Positions 8,755 to 16,938 of a DNA stretch of 64,000 nucleotides are shown here, in pieces; position 1 is the stretch's first letter, and every line of letters starts with the position of its first letter. The notes beneath the pieces were generated by a model that saw only the letters and a list, made by a program, of their open reading frames with translations, was not told where the DNA came from and searched no databases. The translations under genes were made by a program, and so were the position numbers. The DNA is from Micromonospora sp. H61. Its GTDB lineage: Bacteria > Actinomycetota > Actinomycetes > Mycobacteriales > Micromonosporaceae. The DNA lies in the NCBI RefSeq assembly GCF_018070325.1, contig NZ_JAGPXY010000015.1:44854-108853 (forward strand), written 5' to 3'.

Positions 8755-9096
8755 TCATGGCACGCGGCGGCGCACCTGGCCCCGATCCGGCGGGGCGTCC
8801 GGCTGACCGGGCAGCTGGCGACCCGCCGCCCGACGTTGGTGCACCAGCCGGGTCAGGTAGAGCAGCGCGGCGGCCAGGACCCCCATGTCATCCAGGTAGA
8901 TCGGGTCCGGCAGCACGTCGACCGGGAAGATCGTGTAGATCAGCGCCCCGTAGAAGGCGACCTTGCCGCCCGCGCCCAGCCCGGTCAGCAGCCGCCGGGT
9001 ACGCACCACCCGCACCGCCAGCACCACGGCACCGACCAGTGTGGCGAGCGCCAGGATGCTGGCGATCACCACGAGGACCCACGCCTGTCGGGACAT
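8755..9096 (-). CDS. YkvA-like DUF1232 membrane protein
   Basis: A 113-residue protein with an N-terminal helix ([22 protein letters not shown], about 6-28) and the DUF1232 signature [20 protein letters not shown] (about 54-73). The function of the family is unknown; members are small membrane-associated proteins. The C-terminal 25 residues are charged and Gln/Arg-rich. ATG at 9096. The flanking genes on the same strand are separated by about 30 bases each, so a loose operon with the PPOX gene is possible. Confidence 0.87.
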   Translation of the reverse strand: MSRQAWVLVVIASILALATLVGAVVLAVRVVRTRRLLTGLGAGGKVAFYGALIYTIFPVDVLPDPIYLDDMGVLAAALLYLTRLVHQRRAAGRQLPGQPDAPPDRGQVRRRVP

Positions 9097-9129
9097 GCCG
9101 TCACGCTAACCCACCCGGGCCCGCGCGGC

Positions 9130-9948
9130 TCAGAACGCGGGCACCGTCGCCCGCCCGCGCGCGGTCACCTTGTTCTCCCGGGTCTGCTCGACGTTCTCCC
9201 GGGGCTGCGCGCCCACCGGTCGGGCAACCTCGCTCAGCGGCAGCACCGACGCGGACTCGGCGACCCGTCTTCCGGTCGCGGCGTGCGCCTCCTCGCGCAG
9301 ACTGCGAGCCGCGGCCACCGCCAACTCCGCCGCCCGCCACGCGGTCTGCTCCCGCTCGCGGGCTGCGGCGTGCCGGGCCGCCAGGTTGTCCCGGATCGCC
9401 CGCTGGAGCACCAGCTCCTGCTCGACCGGGTGCAGTCGCGGGTCCCAGCCGTCGCGGTGCGCGAAGACGTCGCTGAGCTGCTCCACCGACAGCTCCCGAC
9501 GCCAGTACGCATCCAGCGCCGCCCGGTGCAGGTAGCGCTCGCGGTCCGCGTACTCGGCGGGGGTGCGTGCGGTGTGCGGCAGCGGCATCGCGGCTGCCGC
9601 GTCGAGCCGCCGTACGCCAGCCTCGGCCGCCTCGTACGCCAGCCAGGCCGCCTCGACCGCCTCCTGCGCGGCCACCCACTCCGCCCGGCGGCGCCGCACT
9701 GTGGTGGTCGCCCGCTCCGCGGCCACCGCTACCTCCTGCGCGTAGCGGCTCTGCTCCCGCTCCTCCTGCGCCTGCTCAAGTTGGCTCGGCATGGCGGCGC
9801 GGCGGATCCGGGAGCCCGGGTCGAAGCGGAGCCGGCCGGGCCGCAGCAGGAGAGCGGAGACAGCGACGGCTACCACCCCGAGCAGGCTCAGCCAGATGAC
9901 GGCGGCCCGGGAAAGGTCTGGCAGGACGGCGGAGAGGATGGTTTGCAT
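9130..9948 (-). CDS. Membrane-anchored coiled-coil hypothetical protein
   Basis: A 272-residue protein I do not recognise. One helix near the N-terminus (about 13-35, AAVIWLSLLGVVAVAVSALLL) anchors it; the rest is Ala/Glu/Arg-rich and strongly helical (about 55-115 and 175-225), so a long coiled coil facing the cytoplasm is likely. A short region around HRAALDAYWRRELSVEQL could be a helical-hairpin domain. I chose the ATG at 9948 because GAGGTG lies 6 bases upstream, rather than the GTG at 9957. Confidence 0.7.
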   Translation of the reverse strand: MQTILSAVLPDLSRAAVIWLSLLGVVAVAVSALLLRPGRLRFDPGSRIRRAAMPSQLEQAQEEREQSRYAQEVAVAAERATTTVRRRRAEWVAAQEAVEAAWLAYEAAEAGVRRLDAAAAMPLPHTARTPAEYADRERYLHRAALDAYWRRELSVEQLSDVFAHRDGWDPRLHPVEQELVLQRAIRDNLAARHAAAREREQTAWRAAELAVAAARSLREEAHAATGRRVAESASVLPLSEVARPVGAQPRENVEQTRENKVTARGRATVPAF

Positions 9949-10105
9949 GATCAGCACCTCGCGGTCGAAGGCGGGTATCGACGGGCGGCAGGAAGGCGCG
10001 GCAGCACCGGTCGGCCCGGTGGCCGGATGATCCCGTCGACGGCAAACTCAGGTGCCGTGCGGGAGGATCAGCCGGGATCGGGCCCCGGGGATCGCCGGGC
10101 CGGGC

Positions 10106-10480
10106 TCAGCGGGCGGGTGGGCCGCGTCGTGCAGGAGAGCCACGGCCGGGATCGATGGCCGGGACGTGCACCGGGCCCGCCGCGACCGGACTGTTCGCCG
10201 TGGCGGTATCAGCCGTGGCGGTTTCGCGCGTGCCAGCCGGCGGGGCGACAGCGGGCTTTCCGGCCCACTCGATGGCCGGGCCGGCGTCGGGGCGGACACT
10301 TGCCACCCGGCTGCTCACGGCACTGGGCCGCAGTTGCGTGGGGACGGGCGGTGGGGTCGCGGCGAGAGCGGCACCGAGGCCGACCGCGAGCACCAGCGCG
10401 GTGACCGCCAGACGGGTCAGTTCCCGCAGTGACCGCAGCACAGCCCACCTGGCTGGGCGGACGAACGCTGCGGATGACAC
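10106..10480 (-). CDS. Hypothetical membrane-anchored or exported Pro/Ala-rich protein
   Basis: A 124-residue reading frame with a convincing N-terminal signal or anchor (RSLRELTRLAVTALVLAVGLGAALAAT, ending near residue 41) followed by a low-complexity Pro/Ala/Thr region. The GTG start at 10480 has AGGTTGG 6 bases upstream. The opposite strand also has open frames here, so the call rests on the signal-like start. No family is recognised; a cell-surface or periplasmic tail is inferred. Confidence 0.5.
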   Translation of the reverse strand: MSSAAFVRPARWAVLRSLRELTRLAVTALVLAVGLGAALAATPPPVPTQLRPSAVSSRVASVRPDAGPAIEWAGKPAVAPPAGTRETATADTATANSPVAAGPVHVPAIDPGRGSPARRGPPAR

Positions 10481-10590
10481 CCGACCAACCTATCGCCCGT
10501 TCCTGCCCACCGCAGCACGGCGACGTCCGGCGCGGGCGTGACCGCCACCACCATGTGCACTGTGGACGCCGCCGACCAGGGCCTGGAACG

Positions 10591-10631
10591 GCGGTGCCCC
10601 CGATCGGATCGGGTCCGATCGGGGGCACCGC
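10591..10631 (-). terminator. Strong hairpin downstream of the ESX-associated genes
   Basis: A 17-base perfect stem, 10591-10607 with 10615-10631 (GCGGTGCCCCCGATCGG and its complement), plus one A-T pair and a 5-base loop. It lies 57 bases past the stop at 10688 of the minus-strand WXG gene and ends that operon. Confidence 0.8.
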
Positions 10632-10687
10632 ACATCGTCCTGGTGGCTCCGCCGGTGGTGGTGCGTGCGTGCCGGCGGTAGCCGTGA

Positions 10688-11959
10688 TCAGTCGCCGGTG
10701 CCGAGCACCGGAGGTGCGGCCTTGTCGTCGCCCTGCCACACCATCTCGTCCTCGGTCAACCAGGTCAGCCGCTCGTCGGAGTCGTCGTCCTGCGCTCGAC
10801 CCTGCCCGCCGAGCACGCCGGGCCGGCCGCCGCCGGTCATGGCCGGGCGTCCGCCGCTTCCACCGCGCTGGCCGTCGATGCTGCGCCCGACCCCGTTGGC
10901 GGCGCGGGTCTCCGCCGGGGCCGCACCACCGCCGGTCGGTCGAGCCGAGGCGGGGGGCGCGTTGCCCGAGCCCGCGAGCGCGCCGCTGCGCAACACCCCG
11001 CCGGCCGGTGACCCGCCCTGTGCTCCGTAGAGCAGGCCGGGACCGGTGCTCGCCGCAGCGGGTGCGCCGGCCGGCCCGGACAGCCCGACCAGCCCGGCGG
11101 CACCACCGCCGAGCAGCGCGCCGCCGACCATTGGGTCGGCTCCGGCGAGGGAGGTGCCGCGGTCACCGAGGTCGCTGCCAGCGCCGATCGGCGCGGCGCC
11201 GACAGCCGGGCTGCCACCGCTGCCCGAGCCGACCTCACCCGGAGTCGAACCGTCGCCCGGCAGTTGGGCAACGCGGTCGGGCGACGAGATGGTCGCGTCG
11301 CCGGTGCGCGCGGTGTCAGCGCCGGTGGTGGGGCCGCCGGACACCCTGGCGATGGCCGAGACACTCTGTGGCGTCGTCGGATCCTTGCGGGCGGTGGTCG
11401 GAGTATCCGGGTCGGGCGGGGGCGGTTCGACCACCCGGTCGTAGGCCGAGATCTCGTAACTGTTGGCCAGGCCGGCCACCAGGTTCACCATCCGCTGGTG
11501 GGCCTTCTCCTGCTCTGCCTTGTCCTGCTGGTGACCCGCGATGCCCCCGACGATCAGACCGGTCAGACCGAAGACCGCGCCACCCTTGATCGCACCGCCG
11601 ATCGCCTTGTCGTTGTCGTCGGTCTCCTCCGGGCTCTCGGCCTGCTTGTGGGCGGCGCGCAGATGGTCGGCCATCATGGTCAACCCCTGCTTGATGCCGG
11701 CCATCCCTTCGCCCAACGCGTCGGTGTGGGCGACGATCAGGCTGAGTCGCCGATGGAACTCCCGACCGGCCGAACCCGTCCACGTGTTGCTCAGCTTGTC
11801 GAGGTCGCCGCTCAGATCCCGGCCGAGGCCGTCGAGGATGCCCTTGAGCTCGGCCCACTGGGTGGCCACGCCCTCGATCTGCTCCGGCTTGCCCGCCATC
11901 AGGCCGTCGTACAGCTGCTGGTGGCTGTTGCCCTGGTAGCGCTGGGTGTATTCAGACAC
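10688..11959 (-). CDS. Large WXG100/PPE-like ESX-associated protein
   Basis: A 423-residue protein. The first 110 residues form a helical hairpin with a W-x-G turn (SNTWTGSAGREF, Trp60-Gly62), as in type VII substrates. A Gly-rich hydrophobic stretch at about 120-145 (GGAIKGGAVFGLTGLIVGGIAG) could insert in a membrane. Then follows a long Gly/Pro/Ser/Ala-rich low-complexity region and a conserved-looking C-terminus, LTWLTEDEMVWQGDDKAAPP. This layout is common for actinomycete PPE-like proteins next to ESX genes; it may be secreted or be part of the system. The GTG start has AAGGAGGAC upstream. It overlaps the end of the upstream gene by 8 bases. Confidence 0.8.
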   Translation of the reverse strand: MSEYTQRYQGNSHQQLYDGLMAGKPEQIEGVATQWAELKGILDGLGRDLSGDLDKLSNTWTGSAGREFHRRLSLIVAHTDALGEGMAGIKQGLTMMADHLRAAHKQAESPEETDDNDKAIGGAIKGGAVFGLTGLIVGGIAGHQQDKAEQEKAHQRMVNLVAGLANSYEISAYDRVVEPPPPDPDTPTTARKDPTTPQSVSAIARVSGGPTTGADTARTGDATISSPDRVAQLPGDGSTPGEVGSGSGGSPAVGAAPIGAGSDLGDRGTSLAGADPMVGGALLGGGAAGLVGLSGPAGAPAAASTGPGLLYGAQGGSPAGGVLRSGALAGSGNAPPASARPTGGGAAPAETRAANGVGRSIDGQRGGSGGRPAMTGGGRPGVLGGQGRAQDDDSDERLTWLTEDEMVWQGDDKAAPPVLGTGD

Positions 11960-12320
11960 GCCCGTCCTCCTTCGGCTGAAACGCCCGGTCGACCGGGGTC
12001 AGCGCGGCGGTGACATCGTCGGCGTTGGCCGCGTTACGCGCCTCGGCGGTGCGGTAGTTGCTCAGGATCGTGCTGGTTGCCTGCTGCGCCGCCAGCACCG
12101 CCTGCCGGATCCGTTCGGCCTGGTCGACATAGGACTGGTGCACCTCGCTGTAGCGACGCGCCTTGTCGGTGGCGTCGAAGAACGAGCCCAGCGCCGGAGG
12201 ACTGCACTGCATCTCGGTGTTGAGCTTGCGCAGCACCGACTCGGCCTGGCTCAACCGCGACGCCAGGTGCTCGTGGAAGTCCTCAAGGGACAACAGATCG
12301 ACTTCCGTACGCCCGGCCAT
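11952..12320 (-). CDS. Small helical ESX-associated protein
   Basis: A 122-residue, largely helical protein (EDFHEHLASRLSQAESVLRKL at the start, AERIRQAVLAAQQATSTILSNY later) of WXG100 size. A clear W-x-G motif is absent. It lies between eccB and the 423-residue WXG protein and overlaps the latter by 8 bases, so the two are probably co-translated, perhaps as a heterodimer in the EsxA-EsxB or PE-PPE manner. That pairing is inference. The ATG at 12320 is preferred to an upstream start at 12362. Confidence 0.75.
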   Translation of the reverse strand: MAGRTEVDLLSLEDFHEHLASRLSQAESVLRKLNTEMQCSPPALGSFFDATDKARRYSEVHQSYVDQAERIRQAVLAAQQATSTILSNYRTAEARNAANADDVTAALTPVDRAFQPKEDGRV

Positions 12321-12408
12321 GGCAACATCCCCGTCGTTCTGGTTGACAACCGTCAGCGGCATCCAGGTTAGTCCACCGGTGCGACTCCGGGCGACCCGTC
12401 GAAGCTGC

Positions 12409-14004
12409 TCAGCCGTCGGCGCCGGTCGATTCCGTGGACCCCCCGCCGGTCCCGCCGCTCGACGGTGTCGACCCCGACGGTGGCGCCGCGGACGACGATC
12501 CCGACGGTGGCGTTGCGGACGGCGCGCCCGAGGGCGGCGCCGCGGATGGTGAGCCCGACCTCGGCGCGGCCGACGGTGGTGCGGACGGCGCCGGACCGTC
12601 GGCAGTGAAGACGGCGAACGCGTCCTCGCGGTCCAGCGTCGGCCCGGTCGGGATCAGCGCGAGCAGGGAGCCGGGCACCGCCAGCGGGGTGATCCCGCCG
12701 TAGCCGAGCACGTCCAGTGTCTCCGCCGAGCCGAGCGGATACCGGATGCCCTGCGGGCTGATCAGGTAGATCGTCGACCCGGCGGCCCCGGACCCGCTGG
12801 TCCCGGCACCGGGTGACGCCTGCGCGATGACACCCTTGCCGCCGGGCAGCAGCACCGCCTCGGCGGTGCGTACGGCGTCGCGCCTGGTCTGGCGCACCGG
12901 CACCAGGCCCGGATCACTGTCGGTCAACTCGCTCGGCACCCGGTCGAAGACCTCCAGGGTGGTGGTCGGCGGGCCGCCAGCGCTGCCCTTGCGGTACGTC
13001 GCGCACAGCGTGGTCTGACCGGGCTGGGCCGGGTAGAGGGCGGGCATCGTCGGGGGCACCCCCTCCTCCTCGATCCGCCGCTCCTCGAACGCCTCGCTTG
13101 CCTGGTTCGGGGTGATGTCGGTGATCCGACCGCCGCTGCTGACGAGCAGCAGAGCGGTGATCTCACTGATCGAGACGAGAGCGTCCCGGGTCAGCACGTA
13201 GTGCCGCCCGGCGGCCTTGAACACCGAACCGACGTCGTGCCTCTGCCCGGCCACCGTGCGACTGCTGGGCTCGCCCTCACCGGGCAGCGACGGCCGGCGC
13301 AGCGGTGGCCCGGCCGGCACGGCGTTGAGCAGTTGCTGCCCGACCTGGAGTCGCTCGGTGCCGGCCATCCGCAGCGCCGTGATCGTGCGGGACGGGTCGA
13401 GCAGTTGGAGTCGGGTGTTGTTGGTGACCAGGTACCGCTGGTCGTTCACCGAGACCAGCACCGCCCGGTCACCCAACGGCGTGCCGCCGGGCAGCGCCCG
13501 GTCGATCACCAGCCGGGTGCTGGACCGCTGCCGGTCGACCGGGTCGGGCACGTCGCAGACCGACCAGGGCAGGCCGGTCAGCGACTTGCGGTCCGGCAGG
13601 GCGTCCGGTGCCCCGACGATGCCGACGGTGACGCCACGGGGCCGGTCCCGCAGCGACGCCTGAGACATCGTCCGCACCTGGGCACTCGCGTCGTTCACGA
13701 TGAGGCGCGCCGAGGTGTAGTTGAGCGTCGGGTGCAGTTTGCCCTCGATGAACACGTACGTGGCGCCGGTCTCCCGTTCGATGACCAGGGTCTGGTCGTC
13801 CAGCGGCGCCGCGCCACCGGTCAACTGGCCGTAGGCGCCCACTCCGCCGAGCACGATGGCCGCGGTGAGGACACTGCCGAAAACAGCCATGCCGAGCCGT
13901 CGCATCGGCAGGTTGGTGGTCTCCGGGTCGCCCGACAGCAAGGCGGAGACGATGCGGCGGGTGACGAAGCGGTACGCCTGCACCTGATCGCGGCGGGTCC
14001 GCAT
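12409..14004 (-). CDS. eccB: Type VII secretion protein EccB
   Basis: A 531-residue EccB. The N-terminus has the family signature RRDQVQAYRFVTRRIVSALL, followed by one transmembrane helix (about 38-60, AVFGSVLTAAIVLGGVGAYG) and a large extracytoplasmic domain with the R1-R4 repeat layout. EccB is one of the core ESX membrane-complex subunits. The last 70 residues are a Pro/Ser/Gly-rich repeat (SAAPPSGAP-type units) that is probably flexible. GGAGGTAAGTC gives a good ribosome site. It is divergent from eccE with a 163-base shared promoter region. Confidence 0.95.
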   Translation of the reverse strand: MRTRRDQVQAYRFVTRRIVSALLSGDPETTNLPMRRLGMAVFGSVLTAAIVLGGVGAYGQLTGGAAPLDDQTLVIERETGATYVFIEGKLHPTLNYTSARLIVNDASAQVRTMSQASLRDRPRGVTVGIVGAPDALPDRKSLTGLPWSVCDVPDPVDRQRSSTRLVIDRALPGGTPLGDRAVLVSVNDQRYLVTNNTRLQLLDPSRTITALRMAGTERLQVGQQLLNAVPAGPPLRRPSLPGEGEPSSRTVAGQRHDVGSVFKAAGRHYVLTRDALVSISEITALLLVSSGGRITDITPNQASEAFEERRIEEEGVPPTMPALYPAQPGQTTLCATYRKGSAGGPPTTTLEVFDRVPSELTDSDPGLVPVRQTRRDAVRTAEAVLLPGGKGVIAQASPGAGTSGSGAAGSTIYLISPQGIRYPLGSAETLDVLGYGGITPLAVPGSLLALIPTGPTLDREDAFAVFTADGPAPSAPPSAAPRSGSPSAAPPSGAPSATPPSGSSSAAPPSGSTPSSGGTGGGSTESTGADG

Positions 14005-14167
14005 GACTTACCTCCGGCGGGGTGGATCCGCGACGATCAGGGTCGGGGTGCCGTCGCGGGCTTCCCTACGATAAGGGGCCGACGGTGGTTCCTTGGGACC
14101 ACCGCTCGTGGCCGGCACCGGAGGAGACCCGGCGCAGAGTCGTACCGTGCAGGAGGGACAGTCAGCG

Positions 14168-15355
14168 ATGACGCAGGTTCAGGCGCCACCCGCCCGAGCG
14201 GTCACGGACCCTGTCGACGTTCCGACCCGGCCGGTGCCCCCGGCCGAGCGGCCCGGCCGTGGGCGGGTCGGCCCCGTGCTGGTCGGGCAGCTCGTCGTAC
14301 TCGAGTTGTGCGTGGTCGGCGTCTGGGCCGCCACGGCCGGACCCAGCTGGGTGCTCGCCGCGGCGGCTGCCGCGGCGCTGCTGGTGGTCCTGGCCGCCTT
14401 CGCCCGTCGGGGTGGCCGCTGGTGGTTCGAGGACCTGCTGCTGCGCCAGCGGTTGCGGCGACGCGGTGAGCGGGCGTCGGCCGCGCTGGCCAGCGGTACG
14501 GCGACCGACCCGAGGTTGGCTGCGCTCGCTCCTGAGCTGAGCGTCATCGAGCTGACCGACCGAGGCACCCGGCTCGGCATCGGGCGTGACGACCAGGGCT
14601 GGTTCGCCGCCGTCGCCCTGCAGTCCGCGACCGGTGCGGCGGTCGGCTCCGTCGACGCCGCCGCTGTGGACCGCGCGCTGCGGGTGCTCGCGGACTTCAG
14701 CGCCCCGGTCTCCCGGGCTCAGGTCGTCGCGCACACGTTGGTCTGGTACCCGGCGCCCGGTGCGCCGCCGGCGGCCCACCGGACCGTGTGGGTGGCGGTG
14801 CGGCTCACCGTCCGGGACGCCCGGGTCGAGGCGGTGAGCCGGGGCGGCGGGTTGACCGGCGTACACCGGACGGTGGCGGCCGGGATCGGCCGGCTCGGCA
14901 AGGCGCTGACCTCGGCGGGGTTGGCACATCGCCCGTTGGGCCGGGAGGAGCTACGGGCCGCCATCGTCTCGGCCGCCGGTCTGGACCTGGTGCCCGAGGC
15001 GCCGGCGGAGAGTTGGCGTGGGTTGCGCGGCGGCGGCTGGACGCACCGCTGCATGGCCCTGCGGGGCCGCTTCGACGCGCCGCTCGGTCCGCTCGTGGAC
15101 GCGATCACCGCGACCTCGGCGCCGTCGCACACGGTGGCCGTGACAGTCTCGTCGGACGGTCGGGTGGCGGCACCGCTGCTGCGGGTGGCGGCGATGGACA
15201 ACCACGTCGAGGCCCTGGTCAAGGTGGTTCGCGAGGTCGCCGGCCGGGTGGGCGCGTCCACCCGGCCGATGGACGGGCAGCATGCCCCGGGCGTCTACGC
15301 CACCGCTCCGGTCGCGTCGGCGCTGGGCGTCTCCACCGGTCCGCGACAGCGCTGA
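14168..15355 (+). CDS. eccE: Type VII secretion protein EccE
   Basis: A 395-residue EccE. Two adjacent N-terminal helices (about 38-58 and 61-80, VLVGQLVVLELCVVGVWAA and WVLAAAAAAALLVVLAAFA) are followed by a soluble domain with the family features ELSVIELTDRGTRLGIGRD and a late region with RGGGWTHRCMALRG. EccE sits at the rim of the ESX membrane complex next to EccB-EccC-EccD. The ATG at 14168 follows AGGAGGGA; upstream in-frame codons lack this. Here eccE is separated from eccC by eccD on the other strand. Confidence 0.9.
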   Translation: MTQVQAPPARAVTDPVDVPTRPVPPAERPGRGRVGPVLVGQLVVLELCVVGVWAATAGPSWVLAAAAAAALLVVLAAFARRGGRWWFEDLLLRQRLRRRGERASAALASGTATDPRLAALAPELSVIELTDRGTRLGIGRDDQGWFAAVALQSATGAAVGSVDAAAVDRALRVLADFSAPVSRAQVVAHTLVWYPAPGAPPAAHRTVWVAVRLTVRDARVEAVSRGGGLTGVHRTVAAGIGRLGKALTSAGLAHRPLGREELRAAIVSAAGLDLVPEAPAESWRGLRGGGWTHRCMALRGRFDAPLGPLVDAITATSAPSHTVAVTVSSDGRVAAPLLRVAAMDNHVEALVKVVREVAGRVGASTRPMDGQHAPGVYATAPVASALGVSTGPRQR

Positions 15356-15374
15356 CCGGTGCGGCGGCCCACGG

Positions 15375-16772
15375 TCAGGGTCGGAGGTTGACGATCCAGC
15401 CGTAGAGGCCGCAGACCCAGAAGGCGAGCGGCACCAGCGAGATGATGAGCAGGATTTCGGCGATGTCGAGCAGGCGGCCCCAGACCGGCGAGATGCGCTT
15501 GCCGGCGACGGTCAGACCGTAGATCAGGCTGATCACCGCGGCGAGCACCAGACCGCCCAGGATCAGGCCGAGCCGGACCGGCAGCGACCCACCGGCGAAG
15601 GTGGTCGCGGCGGCCAGGCCCAGACCCACTGTGCCGGCCAGCAGCACCGGGGTGCGCTGGGCCCGGCCCAGGAGGGGGCGGGCCCGCAGCAGCGCCAGCA
15701 GGGCCAGCACCAGGCACAGCAGCACCGCGGGCAGGCGCCCGTCCAGAGCCAGCACGAGTTGCGCGCCCAGCACCAGCAGCGACACCGTCCACAACAGACC
15801 GGTGAGGAACTGGTCGGCGCGCTCACTCTGCTGGAGCACCTGCCGGCCGTCCACCGACTCGCTGTCGGTCTTCAGGTCCTCCGGACCGGTCGGGATCGAC
15901 GGCACCGGCAGCCGGGCCAGCCGGTAGGCCATCATCGGCAGCGCCGGCACCACGCCGAACGCGACTGCCGCGACCACCGCGGCGGAGGCCGCCGCGTCGA
16001 GGCCGAGGGCCAGGCAGAGCACCGCGCCCAGGCCGGTCGCGGCCGCGACCCCGATCGCGGCGAAGAAGAGGGGGTACCGGTCGCCGACCGCCAGCACGGC
16101 CACCGCGCCGGCCACCACCGCGGCGGTCGCCGCGAGCAGGACATGCGGACTGGCCAGGTCGCTCAGCGATCGATCGCCGGCGAGCAGCAGCAGGCCGCCG
16201 GTGGCCGCGTGCACCAGGGCGACCAGGGCCAGCACCGCGCCGATGCCACTGTCACCGGCGGCCCTGGACAGCACCGCCGCGCCCACCAGCAGCGCCACCG
16301 CGACCAGCAGCGCGGCCAGCGCGCCGGGCAGGTGCGGTGGACCGGCGAAGAGGGCGGCCAGCGCGCCGGCGCCGAACGCCGCCGCCGCGAAGACCACAGC
16401 GAAGGAGCGGGTCGCGCCCACCTGCCAGGCGCCGGGGCGCTGGTTGGTCGCGGTGGCGACCGCGTCCACCACGTCGTCGAAGACGATCTCCGGTGCGGCG
16501 TCGGAGCGGGGGTTGAAGTAGAGCACTTCACCGTCGCGGACGCTGAGCTGCGCCACTGTACGACCACCGTCGAGGGGCGCACCGCCCAATCGGGACAGTG
16601 CCCATCCGCCGTGCCGCGCGCCCTCGTCGGCCATGTCCTCACCGGCGTAGCGCAGCAGGGTGGGGAGCAAGTCGGCCAACGGCACGTCCGACGGCAGCGC
16701 CAGATCCATCCGGGTACGCGGAGCCACGATGGTGATTCGGCTGAGACCACCGGTCGCCGTCTTCGTCGCCAC
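15375..16772 (-). CDS. eccD: Type VII secretion integral membrane protein EccD
   Basis: About 465 residues. The first 90 residues form a ubiquitin-like (YukD) domain ([17 protein letters not shown] through GEVLYFNP), followed by eleven hydrophobic helices, the EccD channel-like subunit layout. I chose the GTG at 16772 because TGGAGG lies 5-6 bases upstream; an ATG at 16838 would add 22 residues with no such site. EccD dimers scaffold the ESX inner-membrane complex. It converges with eccE and is divergent from eccC. Confidence 0.93.
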   Translation of the reverse strand: MATKTATGGLSRITIVAPRTRMDLALPSDVPLADLLPTLLRYAGEDMADEGARHGGWALSRLGGAPLDGGRTVAQLSVRDGEVLYFNPRSDAAPEIVFDDVVDAVATATNQRPGAWQVGATRSFAVVFAAAAFGAGALAALFAGPPHLPGALAALLVAVALLVGAAVLSRAAGDSGIGAVLALVALVHAATGGLLLLAGDRSLSDLASPHVLLAATAAVVAGAVAVLAVGDRYPLFFAAIGVAAATGLGAVLCLALGLDAAASAAVVAAVAFGVVPALPMMAYRLARLPVPSIPTGPEDLKTDSESVDGRQVLQQSERADQFLTGLLWTVSLLVLGAQLVLALDGRLPAVLLCLVLALLALLRARPLLGRAQRTPVLLAGTVGLGLAAATTFAGGSLPVRLGLILGGLVLAAVISLIYGLTVAGKRISPVWGRLLDIAEILLIISLVPLAFWVCGLYGWIVNLRP

Positions 16773-16938
16773 AGTGGCCTCCAGGTGTGCGTCTGTGATC
16801 GGCTGGCTGGAATGCTGCGGTCCGGGTCCACCGCGCACACGGCAGATTACCTACGATGACGGCACGTACGATGCCCACCCGCGGGCGGTGTTCCGCGGGC
16901 CGCACGTCATCAGGGCCGCTTCTGGGGAGGAGACAGCC

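Noticed and set aside
10052..10541. Plus-strand genes in the 10.0-10.5 kb region
   Set aside because: Two overlapping plus frames have no ribosome sites or family features, whereas the minus frame has a signal-like helix and a start site.
15282..16859. A 525-codon plus-strand frame opposite eccD
   Set aside because: Gln/Arg/His-rich shadow of a membrane protein gene; eccD on the other strand has a good ribosome site and eleven helices.
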